Below are positions 36,095 to 45,269 of a DNA stretch of 64,000 nucleotides, piece by piece (the first letter of the stretch is position 1; every line of letters starts with the position of its first letter). The notes under the pieces were generated by a model, which did no database searches, was not told where the DNA came from, and saw only the letters and a list, made by a program, of their open reading frames with translations. The position numbers were made by a program, and so were the translations under genes. The DNA comes from Planococcus liqunii (GTDB lineage: Bacteria > Bacillota > Bacilli > Bacillales_A > Planococcaceae): NCBI RefSeq assembly GCF_030413595.1, contig NZ_CP129238.1, positions 2,790,001 through 2,854,000 on the forward strand, written 5' to 3'.

Positions 36095-36772
36095 TCACTC
36101 AATTGATTCTAAACTGGAAGTTACAATATATTCTTCCTCACCTTCTGTCATTTTGAACTCCCGTTTTACTTCACCAAATTCTTTAACGAAATATGAGCGG
36201 AGCATCGCACCGTCTTCACTCGTCTGTTCCAGCAAAATTGCTCCGTCAAAGTTGCGGTATGGCGTTTCCACTTGTACATCGGTTTGGATGACAGCCATCC
36301 CTTTGACTTGATCTCCTGCCGCAATCGGCAATTGATAATAAAGGGAAATCGGCTTTAACGCCTGCAGCTCTTCTGCTGTTGGTGTGTACTCTTCGTAAAA
36401 CTCCGGCTCTTCTTTCACCAGTTCTGCCCGGCTTTCTCCAAGCCGGTATACCCGTAGAATGACCGTTCCTCCATTATCTTCATAAACGGCAATATGACCT
36501 TCCGGCAAGTACGTTGTCCGCAACGTAAAAGCAGCATATTCGTTGCCTTCTCCTTTATACTTGGCGATCGTTCCATCTTCCATAAAATAAGCATAAAGAT
36601 CTGCCTCATTTCCATCCGGTTCCTCTGCTTCAATATCATTTTCAGCAGCTTGATCCACGCTCTCTGGAATCTTATTTTCTGGCTCGGGTGTCCCTACTTC
36701 CGGCATAACCGGATCTAATCCACAAGCTGACAGCAGCAAAACGGATAGCAGGATAAGCCATATGCGCTTCAT
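36095..36772 (-). CDS. Lipoprotein of unknown function
   Basis: A 225-residue predicted lipoprotein: signal peptide RIWLILLSVLLLSAC with lipobox Cys, followed by a Pro/Glu-rich linker and a 150-residue domain with alternating beta-like stretches (DGTIAKYKGEGNEYAAFTLRT and VILRVYRLGES). Start ATG 36772 has AAAGGAG upstream. No family recognised; anchored on the outer face of the membrane. Confidence 0.75.
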   Translation of the reverse strand: MKRIWLILLSVLLLSACGLDPVMPEVGTPEPENKIPESVDQAAENDIEAEEPDGNEADLYAYFMEDGTIAKYKGEGNEYAAFTLRTTYLPEGHIAVYEDNGGTVILRVYRLGESRAELVKEEPEFYEEYTPTAEELQALKPISLYYQLPIAAGDQVKGMAVIQTDVQVETPYRNFDGAILLEQTSEDGAMLRSYFVKEFGEVKREFKMTEGEEEYIVTSSLESIE

Positions 36773-36903
36773 CTGAATTTCTCCTTTTTGCATTAGACGT
36801 GCTTTTTGGGTCAGCGTTACAAAATATCCACAAATAAGTTGGCAGATTCAGGATTTTATTGGTAAAATCTATTTTTAACAGTGCAAATTAGGTGAGGGAA
36901 ATT

Positions 36904-37377
36904 ATGAAGAAAAAATTATTAGCAGCCGGGATTATCTGCAGCTTTTGGCTGGCCGGCTGTTCAAACGACATAGAAGAAAAAACGGCGAAGGATTCGCAAG
37001 CAGCACAAAGCAGTACGAATCTTGAACTATTGGATCAGCCTTTTGAGAAAATCAGCCTGCAAGAATGGGAAACTATCCATTTAACACAGGAAGACTTTGA
37101 TCTTTTTTTATCGGAATTAGCTGCTGAAGATGCGAAAGGCACAAAGAAAGTTGCCGGAATCAAAAAAGATTCCCATGAAATCATCATTACACTGGCTAAT
37201 CGTGATGGAGAATCACTCGATAACTTGATGGCAGCACCTTTCATCGATACGGAGGTGCGGACCGCTTATCTCCATTCCGCATATTATGAGGGCCAGCAGC
37301 CAAAAATCATCGTCAAGGACTTATCCGGCATTGTCCTGTCTGAGGCATCCGAAGCACTGGAACCTGTAGGTCCATAA
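36904..37377 (+). CDS. Small lipoprotein of unknown function
   Basis: A 157-residue predicted lipoprotein with signal peptide KKKLLAAGIICSFWLAGC, the Cys being the lipid site. The mature part is acidic and has no motif I know. ATG 36904 follows GGTGAGGGA. Monocistronic, divergent from the other lipoprotein gene, with its own terminator. Confidence 0.75.
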   Translation: MKKKLLAAGIICSFWLAGCSNDIEEKTAKDSQAAQSSTNLELLDQPFEKISLQEWETIHLTQEDFDLFLSELAAEDAKGTKKVAGIKKDSHEIIITLANRDGESLDNLMAAPFIDTEVRTAYLHSAYYEGQQPKIIVKDLSGIVLSEASEALEPVGP

Positions 37378-37383
37378 AGACTG

Positions 37384-37425
37384 AAAAGCCGTGCTGGAAG
37401 AACATTCTTCCGGCACGGCTTTTTC
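37384..37425. terminator. Bidirectional terminator
   Basis: AAAAGCCGTGC-TGGAAGAA and complement; T-runs on both sides between convergent genes. Confidence 0.92.
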
Positions 37426-37753
37426 ATGCATTAAATGAATCGCCATAAATGGGCTTGATGTGTAAGTTGTAATGCTGCTTCGCCTCGTCAATTGAATAAA
37501 TGCCGCCCGGCACTTCACCTTTTTCGAGTTTTTCAATATGCACTTCCACCAAATCAGCAAAATACTTGCCGCAGGCGATTTCGTTCGGATATTGATTCCT
37601 TACTTTAGCGACGAGGGCGTCATCCAGTGTTTCATTGAAAGCATAGTATAAAGCTGCATTCACCACGGTCAAGCTTTCTCCGCTTGCATTGGAGATCATA
37701 TAAAAATTGCCGTAATCGTCTTTTAACAAATCCCGTTCTGCCATTAGTTCCAT
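37424..37753 (-). CDS. Conserved hypothetical protein
   Basis: A 109-residue soluble protein (MELMAERDLLKDDYGNFYMISNASGESLTVVNAALYYAF...). AAAGGAGG precedes the start at a proper distance and a terminator follows, so it is a real gene. It has no signal peptide, membrane helix or known motif. Function unknown. Confidence 0.65.
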   Translation of the reverse strand: MELMAERDLLKDDYGNFYMISNASGESLTVVNAALYYAFNETLDDALVAKVRNQYPNEIACGKYFADLVEVHIEKLEKGEVPGGIYSIDEAKQHYNLHIKPIYGDSFNA

Positions 37754-37857
37754 ACAGGCCGCCTCCTTTAATCTCTCTTACCCTATACCCGCTCTTCGAA
37801 AGGTTTAACACCTTGAAAAGCAAGAGAGGCTGCCATGTGTTTCTTTTGAGCACAAAC

Positions 37858-39228
37858 TCAGAAAGTCATTTTCCCAATGGCTTCAATGACGTGGCAAGTA
37901 CATTTGATGCCATCGGTAAAATCAGCAATGCCCATCTTTTCATTGGGTGAATGGTTGGCTTCATCAAAGTTGGCATATGGAACAATGACTGACGGCGTCT
38001 TTAGCACGTCGGTCCAGACATAATCAGGCAAGCTGCCGCCCATACTTGGCTGCATAACCGGTTCCTGCCTGAATGCTGTGCGGACAGCCGGTTTTATTAC
38101 ATCAACGATTTCAAGATCAGCAGAAGTCCGGGAAGGCTTCATGCCGCCTAAATTTTTCAATTCAATGTCCGGCGCATGTTTTTTTACATGCGCTTCGATT
38201 TTTCGGAAGATATCATCCGGGTCCTGGTCGACCACCAACCGGATATCCATTTTTAAGACGGCTGTCGATGGAATGATCGTTTTTGACCCTTCCCCGCCGT
38301 ATCCGCTGGTAAATCCCGCAATGTTAAACGTCGGTTCCAGTGTCAGCTTCCGGTAATACTCTTCCTTTTCCATATTGAAATCGGCGTAGCCGACTTGTTC
38401 TGCGATGTTTTTCCGGTCAAACGGCAAACTGCGGATCAATGCTTCTTCTTTTTCTGTAATCGGGCGGATCCCATCATAAAAGCCCTCGATTAAGATGCGG
38501 CCTTCTGAATCGCGCATCGTATTCAGCAAATCGATGAGGTTCCAGGCGGGATTTGGCACAATGTTCCCTTTGTTGCCGGAATGGTTATCCCAATCGGCAC
38601 CTTTAGCCATCATCTCGATATATGTAATCCCCCGGACGCCTAAGAGAACCAGGGGGGCACCGCTGTCATGCTTCGGACCATCTGATGTGTAAACCAAATT
38701 GGCTTTCAGCAGGTCTTTATTTTCCGCTACAAAAGCCGACAGGTTCGGACTGCTGACCTCTTCTTCCCCTTCAAACAGAAATTTGATATTAATCGGCAGC
38801 TCCCCTATAGCATCCTGATAACTTTTAATCGCCAGAAGCTGTGCCATCAATTGTCCTTTATTATCTCCGACGCCGCGGCAGTAGATTTTCCCGTCGCGTA
38901 CAGTTGGTTCAAAAGGAGGCGACAACCATTCTTCAACAGGATCAGCCGGCTGAACGTCATAATGGCCATAAATCAATAAAGTAAAAGCTGACGGGTCGCG
39001 GATGATTTCTCCGTAAATAAAAGGGTTGCCAGCAGAAGGCATGATGGTCGTTTCAATTCCTATGTTTTCCATCAACTCTTTCAGCGTATTGCAAGCTTCA
39101 TCAATCCCTCTATTTTCAGCGCTGACGCTCTCAATGCGCAGCAAGCTGTAAAGCGTTTCCAGGTATTCCTCTTTTCGTTCGTCGATAAGGCCTTCTATAG
39201 ATTTCAATGCATCGCTTAATTCCGGCAT
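37858..39228 (-). CDS. M20-family dipeptidase
   Basis: A 456-residue di-zinc peptidase of the CNDP/carnosinase-like branch: LLIYGHYDVQP (metal His and Asp), RGVGDNKGQLMAQLLA, FLFEGEEEVSSPNL (Glu pair) and TSDGPKHDSGAPLVLLGVRG, then PSMGGSLPDY near the C-terminus. Such enzymes hydrolyse dipeptides in the cytoplasm. ATG 39228 sits 9 bases after AAGGAGG and is preferred to the GTG at 39234. Monocistronic. It is a third M20 enzyme in the window but of a different branch from the two at the start. Confidence 0.92.
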   Translation of the reverse strand: MPELSDALKSIEGLIDERKEEYLETLYSLLRIESVSAENRGIDEACNTLKELMENIGIETTIMPSAGNPFIYGEIIRDPSAFTLLIYGHYDVQPADPVEEWLSPPFEPTVRDGKIYCRGVGDNKGQLMAQLLAIKSYQDAIGELPINIKFLFEGEEEVSSPNLSAFVAENKDLLKANLVYTSDGPKHDSGAPLVLLGVRGITYIEMMAKGADWDNHSGNKGNIVPNPAWNLIDLLNTMRDSEGRILIEGFYDGIRPITEKEEALIRSLPFDRKNIAEQVGYADFNMEKEEYYRKLTLEPTFNIAGFTSGYGGEGSKTIIPSTAVLKMDIRLVVDQDPDDIFRKIEAHVKKHAPDIELKNLGGMKPSRTSADLEIVDVIKPAVRTAFRQEPVMQPSMGGSLPDYVWTDVLKTPSVIVPYANFDEANHSPNEKMGIADFTDGIKCTCHVIEAIGKMTF

Positions 39229-39306
39229 TTTCACATTCCTCCTTTTTCTTTGCCATCTATTATATCTTAAATAAGCCCGCTATAACTTCTAATTGTCACT
39301 CAATTC

Positions 39307-39340
39307 AAAAAGAGCTTCCTTGTCAAAAAGGAAGCTCTTG
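39307..39340 (-). terminator. Terminator of the YeiH-like gene
   Basis: AAGAGCTTCCTT / AAGGAAGCTCTT stem with T-run on the minus strand. Confidence 0.88.
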
Positions 39341-39341
39341 C

Positions 39342-40484
39342 TTATACCTTAATTAAATCACCGAATAAGGAAATCAGCAGCAAGCTGACGCCGCCCACTG
39401 AAATCGCAGCAATCAATCCGATGTAAAACGGCTTAATGCCAAGGCCTTTGAAGATTTTCAAGTTGGTTCCAAGCCCTACTCCGGCCATGGCAAGGCCCAA
39501 CATATACGTCGAACCGAACGAACTCCAAAAGCTATAGAAGTTTTCACAGCCTTCCGGAGTAAACAAGCTAAACGCTTGCCCGCTCGAAGAGACTGTAGCA
39601 TCTCCAATTGTCCGGACTAAAGACAGAAACAAGAAACCCAAAATGAACAGCGGGAAGAGCTTGTACCATTTCGGCAATGCCGTTTTCTGTCCGTTTTTAT
39701 TGCCGTTTCTAAAAAACAGATAAGACACAAACGGAATGACGACGATTATAAATAAATTGCGGGTCAGTTTGGTGATGGTTGCCACATCAACAACCGTATC
39801 CGCTTCATACATTTGATCGTATATAAGAGCTGCGCCTGTCACTTGCGCCGTGTCGTGGATGGCTGTTCCTAAGAATAATCCGGCTTTGATCGGCTCGTCT
39901 GCGAAAAAGGCATGGGCAAGATAAGGATAAAAAAGCATTCCCAATAAACCGAATATCGTGATGTTTGCCACCGCATAAGAAATTTCATTTTCTTTCGCTT
40001 TAATTACAGGCGCTGTCGCCATGATGGCCGTGACCCCGCAGATGCCAGTACCCGTCGCAATCAATGTTCCAAGGCGGTTGGACTGGTTCATTTTATTTGT
40101 AAAAAACAATGTGACAAAAAGACCGACCGAAATACACGCAATAATCAGCGGCAGCCCCCAGGCTCCCAACTTCAAGGCTTCCGTTAAGCTTAAGCGCAGG
40201 CCAAGCAAAATGATGCCGGCACGAAGCGCGTATTTTACAGCCAAACTGATGCCTTTTGAAAAAAGATCCGGCAAGCCGACCATATTGCGTATCACAATCC
40301 CGATCAAGATGGCCACGAAAATCCCCGATACCGGACTAGCGCTTCCCTCCGGCAAAATGCCAGCCCCCAGCAATAGAACGCCGATCCATTTAGCGCCGTA
40401 AATCCCAGCCAGCATCACCACTAAACAAATCAACAATCCCGGAATATAATTTCCTATCGAAACCTTCTTCAATTTGTCCGCCAT
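39342..40484 (-). CDS. YeiH/UPF0324-family putative exporter
   Basis: A 380-residue membrane protein with about ten hydrophobic segments. The family-typical GIILLGLRLSLTEALKLG, ATGTGICGVTAIMATAPVIKAKENEISYAVANI-like region and FLGTAIHDTAQVTGAALIYD are present. Members are called putative sulfate or thiosulfate exporters, but the evidence is thin. ATG 40484 has GAGG 9 bases upstream; longer starts have none. Monocistronic. Confidence 0.9.
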   Translation of the reverse strand: MADKLKKVSIGNYIPGLLICLVVMLAGIYGAKWIGVLLLGAGILPEGSASPVSGIFVAILIGIVIRNMVGLPDLFSKGISLAVKYALRAGIILLGLRLSLTEALKLGAWGLPLIIACISVGLFVTLFFTNKMNQSNRLGTLIATGTGICGVTAIMATAPVIKAKENEISYAVANITIFGLLGMLFYPYLAHAFFADEPIKAGLFLGTAIHDTAQVTGAALIYDQMYEADTVVDVATITKLTRNLFIIVVIPFVSYLFFRNGNKNGQKTALPKWYKLFPLFILGFLFLSLVRTIGDATVSSSGQAFSLFTPEGCENFYSFWSSFGSTYMLGLAMAGVGLGTNLKIFKGLGIKPFYIGLIAAISVGGVSLLLISLFGDLIKV

Positions 40485-40581
40485 TCTCTTCATCCTCACA
40501 TGCATTTAATTATATATCACTAAAATACTTTTATAATTCTAGCATTAAATATGGACTTGAGTGGCTTTCTGGGCTCAAAAC

Positions 40582-40610
40582 AAAAAAGCCTATCTTAAAG
40601 ACAGGCTTTT
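40582..40610 (-). terminator. Terminator of the exopolysaccharide operon
   Basis: AAAAGCCT / AGGCTTTT stem with T-run on the minus strand, just after the aminotransferase gene. Confidence 0.75.
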
Positions 40611-40619
40611 GCTTAACTT

Positions 40620-41825
40620 TTAATGTTGTAAAAACAGTCCCTTGACCACTTCAATCACGCGCATTTGCTGATAGACCGTCATATTCGATCCGGAAGGAAG
40701 GCATAATCCGTGACGGAATATTTTATCGCTGACTGCTTCCCCGTCGCCGTGGGCAAAGAACTGGGTGCCTTTGAAAAGTTCCTGCTGGTGCAGCGGGTTC
40801 CAGACATTGCGGGATTCGATGCTTTCGGCTTCAAGTGCACTTTTAATGATTTCCGGCGTCAATGAAGTCAGCTCCGGATCCAAAGTGAATACACTTAGCC
40901 AACGGTTGGAATACGTTTCTTCAAGTTCAGGCTGGAAACGGATTGCCGGAATGTCTTTGAAGCCTTCTGCGTAGCGTTCGTACACTTTACGTCTCGCTTT
41001 GACGCGGTCATCGATAGCTTCTAACTGCGCCCGCCCGATTCCGGCAAGGACATTGCTCATGCGGTAATTGTAGCCCACTTCATGGTGTTTGTAGTAAGGA
41101 GCCGGATCTTTTGCCTGGGAGCCGAGGAAACGCGCTTTTTCCAGCGCATTCAAATCATTAGCAACCAGCATGCCTCCGCTCGAAGCGGTGATGATTTTAT
41201 TGCCGTTAAAAGAGTAAATGCCGAATTCTCCGATTGTCCCGCTTTTTCTTCCTTTATACAAAGAACCTAAAGATTCAGCTGCATCTTCAATCACCGGCAC
41301 ATTGTATTCGTTGCAAATCGCCATCAATTCATCCATTTTAGCACTTTGCCCATATAAATTGACGACGATGACCGCTTTTGGCAAATGCCCTTCTTTATCC
41401 GCAGCAGCAAAAGCTTTGCGCAAAGCGATGGGAGACATATTCCATGTCTCTTCTTCAGAATCGATGAAAACCGGTTCTGCTCCGGCGTAAAGAATCGGAT
41501 TCGCGCTTGCCACAAAGGTTAGGCTTGAACAGAATACCCGGTCTCCTGAGCCGATTTCCAACAGGCGGAGCGCTAAGTGAATCGCCGCTGTTCCGGAGCT
41601 GAGCGCTGCTCCTCCAGCAGTCCCGACATAAGCCGCCAATTCCTCTTCAAACTTGTCCACATTCGGCCCAATGGGTGCTATCCAATTGGTTTCAAATGCT
41701 TCATGGATATATTTCATTTCATTTCCCGTCATGTGCGGAGAAGACAAAAAGACTCTTTCTTTCTTTTCCACAGAAGATATAAAGATGCTTGTTTGTTTGT
41801 TCTGTTCGATTGGAAGGATTTTCAT
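40620..41825 (-). CDS. DegT/DnrJ/EryC1-family aminotransferase (EpsN/PglE-like)
   Basis: A 401-residue PLP enzyme that aminates a 4-keto nucleotide sugar. Motifs: SSGTAAIHLALRLL, PVIEDAAESLGSLYKG and the PLP lysine in SFNGNKIITASSGGM. The 4-keto substrate would come from the membrane dehydratase encoded three genes upstream. ATG 41825 is preferred to the GTG four codons earlier, which abuts the ribosome-binding site. Its ATG overlaps the stop of a 32-codon reading frame (ATGA). Last gene of the operon. Confidence 0.9.
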   Translation of the reverse strand: MKILPIEQNKQTSIFISSVEKKERVFLSSPHMTGNEMKYIHEAFETNWIAPIGPNVDKFEEELAAYVGTAGGAALSSGTAAIHLALRLLEIGSGDRVFCSSLTFVASANPILYAGAEPVFIDSEEETWNMSPIALRKAFAAADKEGHLPKAVIVVNLYGQSAKMDELMAICNEYNVPVIEDAAESLGSLYKGRKSGTIGEFGIYSFNGNKIITASSGGMLVANDLNALEKARFLGSQAKDPAPYYKHHEVGYNYRMSNVLAGIGRAQLEAIDDRVKARRKVYERYAEGFKDIPAIRFQPELEETYSNRWLSVFTLDPELTSLTPEIIKSALEAESIESRNVWNPLHQQELFKGTQFFAHGDGEAVSDKIFRHGLCLPSGSNMTVYQQMRVIEVVKGLFLQH

Positions 41826-41920
41826 CGTTTCGTCCACTCCTCTCTGTCCGGCATATCATCCAAATTCACCAAGGGAATGATAGTTTGATTCGGTAGGTTG
41901 TTGCTGTTCAAATGTCCCAT
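41822..41920 (-). CDS. Possible 32-residue leader/small protein in the EPS operon
   Basis: A short frame (MGHLNSNNLPNQTIIPLVN...) ends in TGA overlapping the ATG of the aminotransferase gene. An AAAGGAG lies 13 bases ahead, rather far. It contains the aminotransferase ribosome-binding site. It may be a coupling leader, a small protein or the remnant of a lost gene; I cannot decide. Confidence 0.35.
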   Translation of the reverse strand: MGHLNSNNLPNQTIIPLVNLDDMPDREEWTKR

Positions 41921-41956
41921 TAAGCTGCGTCCACTCCTTTAATGATTTCACATTTT

Positions 41957-43318
41957 TCAGTTCACATTATTGATGATCAACTTAAATTTATTGTTGGCGT
42001 AGGGCGGAATTTCTTCAACAATCCGGATATTGAATCGCATGTCTTTGCCGAAGATGTATTCCATCTCTTCATGAATGTTTGCCGTTACGGCGTTGGTGTA
42101 CCCTTCCGCCGCTTCGACCATCACGTCGATCACATCACGGGAATTTTGGATAAACTGTATCTTTCGGATGCTGCCCGAAAATTTGCTGCTGGCCATCGAC
42201 ATATAGAGAGCGGTGAATTTCCCTTTGCTCTTCGATTGGAGATAGTCATTTTTCTTGCCTTTCAGTTCCTTTAACACCGGATGGGAATTGCCGCATTCGC
42301 ACATTTTTTCATCTTGCAGCAGTTCAATCCGTTCTCCAAGGTTATAGCGGATCAACGGCGTGCCGTACGTATTGAAACAGGTGATGATCATTTCCTGGTC
42401 TTCGGTTGTTTCAATTACGCCGGAGCTTAAGTTGTAGTGAAGCTTCCCTTTTATGCATTCCGTTATAAAAGGCGCTCCTTCCAAGGAAGCGTAGTGATAA
42501 CGGAGCGGACAATCAAATGCCTCTTCGATTTCCTTCCGGTAAGCTGGAGAAAGTGTTTCGGCTGTTGTGAAAATAGCAATTGGCTTAAAAGATAAAATGA
42601 TATTATTCCGGTTGATGTACTTTGCTACTTCATAAATGGCGGAAGGCACACCGTCAATAAAGTCCGGTTTATAGCTGTCCAGGTTATCCACAAATGCCTT
42701 TGCATTGGGTTCAATGCAGTAATACGAGGAATAGAGGCGCTGTTTAATGGAGTAATTGTCCCGCCAAAAAACTTTTTTCTGCTGCCGTTTTGGAATGAAG
42801 CGGTCCGAGCTGAAAGTGGCCCGCTTCATTTCCAAATTGATGACGCCATGCTGCTTTTTGAAAAAATCGAGAAACGCCATGTGTTTTTGCACATCTTCCT
42901 TTGTAAACAAGATTTTCAGAGGGATGCCAGCCGAATCAAGGGTATAGGCAACCAAAGCCGACTTTTCAGAAATTGTGTACATCGACTCAATATGATTTCT
43001 GACCACTTCTTTCTCCAAAATCGGCAATTTCTTCAGATCTTCCACATTTTGAATCGTGGCAAGATCGATGTTTTTATACAGATCCCGGTAAAATGGGCTT
43101 TCCTCATATGCATGTTTGATCAATTTCTGCATTTCCTGCTGCTGGTACTCCTTTTCATACGCTTGATCTGTGTAGTCGCGCTGGCCAAGTTTTTTTAGAA
43201 ACTTAAAATATAAATGGCCGTATTTCTTTTTGGTTTCAATATATCCCTCAATGCTTGTTAAAAGGTTTTGGAAGTAAATCGGCGAATTGTCGTATATTTT
43301 CATTGTAAAATCACGCAT
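41957..43318 (-). CDS. PaaK/CapK-like AMP-forming ligase-family protein in the EPS operon
   Basis: A 453-residue relative of phenylacetate-CoA ligase as found in capsule clusters (CapK type). Visible are the N-terminal helical part (YQQQEMQKLIKHAYEESPFYRDLYK), FTTAETLSPAYRKEIEEAFDCPLRYHYASLEGAP-like adenylation core, TCFNTYGTPLIRYNLGERIEL and CECGNSHPVLKELKGKKNDYL, where two Cys may hold a metal. The usual substrate is unknown; an acyl or amino-acyl modification of the polysaccharide is plausible. ATG 43318 lies 8 bases after AAGGAGG. Confidence 0.8.
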   Translation of the reverse strand: MRDFTMKIYDNSPIYFQNLLTSIEGYIETKKKYGHLYFKFLKKLGQRDYTDQAYEKEYQQQEMQKLIKHAYEESPFYRDLYKNIDLATIQNVEDLKKLPILEKEVVRNHIESMYTISEKSALVAYTLDSAGIPLKILFTKEDVQKHMAFLDFFKKQHGVINLEMKRATFSSDRFIPKRQQKKVFWRDNYSIKQRLYSSYYCIEPNAKAFVDNLDSYKPDFIDGVPSAIYEVAKYINRNNIILSFKPIAIFTTAETLSPAYRKEIEEAFDCPLRYHYASLEGAPFITECIKGKLHYNLSSGVIETTEDQEMIITCFNTYGTPLIRYNLGERIELLQDEKMCECGNSHPVLKELKGKKNDYLQSKSKGKFTALYMSMASSKFSGSIRKIQFIQNSRDVIDVMVEAAEGYTNAVTANIHEEMEYIFGKDMRFNIRIVEEIPPYANNKFKLIINNVN

Positions 43319-43378
43319 TCGCACTTCCTCCTTTAAATGTAAATGATGGGCCGGACCATGTTTCCTGCCAAATGGCTA

Positions 43379-45232
43379 TTAAGCATATTCGCCTTTTGCC
43401 TCTACTTTCCAACCGTCCTGCCACTCCGGTTCCGGGCGCTTGCGGTTTGCCAGCTTCAGCAACACTTCCTTCGTTTCTTCGGCATCCATCTCAGGAAGCT
43501 GTTTGATGACCTTCAGCATCTCTACTTGGCCAATCGGGGTGGATTTTCCGATATAAATTTTCGGAAAAATCTTTTCTTCCTGAATTTCACTGGCATCGAG
43601 CAGTTCTTCATACAATTTTTCGCCTGGCCGCATGCCTGTAAATTGAATTTTGATTTCGTTTTCTTCATAGCCGGACAACTTGATCAAATTGCGGGCAAGA
43701 TCGACAATCTTCACAGGTTCTCCCATGTCCAGAACGAATACTTCTCCTCCGGAAGCCAGGAGGCCTGCTTGAATCACCAAGCGCGACGCCTCAGGAATGG
43801 TCATGAAGTAACGGGTCATTTCAGGGTCGGTTATCGTAATCGGGCCGCCTTTTGCAATCTGTTCCTTAAATAGCGGCACCACACTCCCACGCGATCCGAG
43901 TACATTTCCAAAACGCACCGCTGAGAAAGTGGTTCTGCTGTTGATTGCCAGATTCTGTACGATCATTTCCGCAAAACGCTTGGTTGCTCCCATGATATTC
44001 GGCGGATTGACCGCTTTATCGGTCGAAATCATAACGAAGCTGTCAACTCCGTATTTGTCTGCAGCTTCCGCAATGTTCTTCGTGCCGAACACATTGTTTT
44101 TCACCGCTTCCAGTGGATTCGCTTCCATTAGCGGAACGTGCTTATGGGCAGCTGCATGATATATCATATCCGGCCGGAACTGGTTGACTACCTGGAAAAT
44201 GCGTTCCCGGTCCTGGACATCTGCAATAATGGGAATAATTTCTGTCGTTTTCGGCACTTTTCTGCGAAGCTCCATATCAATGGTGTAAATGGAGTTTTCT
44301 CCATGGCCCAGCAACAAAAGGCGCGACGGGTTGAAGTTGGAAATCTGTCGGCAAATTTCTGAGCCGATCGAGCCGCCGGCACCCGTTACCATCACCGTTT
44401 TCCCTTGGACCTGCTCTTCGATTGCTGCCATATCCAGCTTTACTTCCTCACGTCCGAGCAAGTCTTCAATTTTCACATCTCGGATATCGCTGATCTTAAT
44501 TTTTCCAGTCATTAAATCTTCGATACGAGGCAGCGTTTGTGTTTTGGCCCCGGTGTCGATGCACATTTTCGTCAATTCGGCCATCTCTTTTTTCGAAAGG
44601 GATGGAATCGCAATGACAATCTGATCAATTTTATGGTCAGCTACAAATTCAGGAATTCGTTCAAGAGAACCTGCGACCTCAATTCCGTTGATTTCAAGCC
44701 CCCATTGCGTTTTATCATCATCTGCAAAGATCACTGGATTTCTTCCCCATTCCGGATTTTGCTTCATATGCCTTGCAATCATTCTGCCTCCCTGTCCCGC
44801 CCCTACTACCATTGTGCGGCTGCTCAGTATCGCTTTTTTCTTGATTTTGCCTTCCTGAAGGATTCTCAAGGAAATCCGGGAAGCTCCGATAAAGAAAACC
44901 AGCAACATCCACGAAAGCATCAAAGTCCTGATATACAGCTGGCTTGAATATGCATACTGCATGATCATCGCTACAAATATAGTCAACGACACAGCCACAA
45001 CAATTGATTTCAATTCGTCAACAGATGCATAAGACCAGACTTTGCGGTATAAACCGAAATGCCAGGCAAACGAATGGTAAGCAATGAAAAGCGTGACCGT
45101 ACTAATGAATAGCATTTCATTGGACAGCACGCTCGCATACGGATACAGAAACAAATAACAAGCATAGATGGAGGAAAGAAGGATTAGTGAGTCAATGAAG
45201 AATAATGAAATGAACCTTTTCTTTATCGTCAA
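43379..45232 (-). CDS. epsC: Membrane-bound nucleoside-diphosphate-sugar dehydratase/epimerase (CapD/EpsC/PglF-like)
   Basis: A 617-residue protein with four N-terminal membrane helices (about 10-120), a first Rossmann region (VVGAGQGGRMIARHM near 140) and a catalytic SDR domain starting TGAGGSIGSEICRQI (about 282), with STDKAVNPPNIMGATKR carrying the degenerate Tyr/Met-x3-Lys site of 4,6-dehydratases. It makes a 4-keto-6-deoxy sugar nucleotide, typically from UDP-GlcNAc. TTG start with GGGGT 8 bases upstream. Product feeds the DegT aminotransferase. Confidence 0.92.
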   Translation of the reverse strand: MTIKKRFISLFFIDSLILLSSIYACYLFLYPYASVLSNEMLFISTVTLFIAYHSFAWHFGLYRKVWSYASVDELKSIVVAVSLTIFVAMIMQYAYSSQLYIRTLMLSWMLLVFFIGASRISLRILQEGKIKKKAILSSRTMVVGAGQGGRMIARHMKQNPEWGRNPVIFADDDKTQWGLEINGIEVAGSLERIPEFVADHKIDQIVIAIPSLSKKEMAELTKMCIDTGAKTQTLPRIEDLMTGKIKISDIRDVKIEDLLGREEVKLDMAAIEEQVQGKTVMVTGAGGSIGSEICRQISNFNPSRLLLLGHGENSIYTIDMELRRKVPKTTEIIPIIADVQDRERIFQVVNQFRPDMIYHAAAHKHVPLMEANPLEAVKNNVFGTKNIAEAADKYGVDSFVMISTDKAVNPPNIMGATKRFAEMIVQNLAINSRTTFSAVRFGNVLGSRGSVVPLFKEQIAKGGPITITDPEMTRYFMTIPEASRLVIQAGLLASGGEVFVLDMGEPVKIVDLARNLIKLSGYEENEIKIQFTGMRPGEKLYEELLDASEIQEEKIFPKIYIGKSTPIGQVEMLKVIKQLPEMDAEETKEVLLKLANRKRPEPEWQDGWKVEAKGEYA

Positions 45233-45269
45233 TTGAATTACCCCATCTCATCTTTCATTTTAAAAAGCC

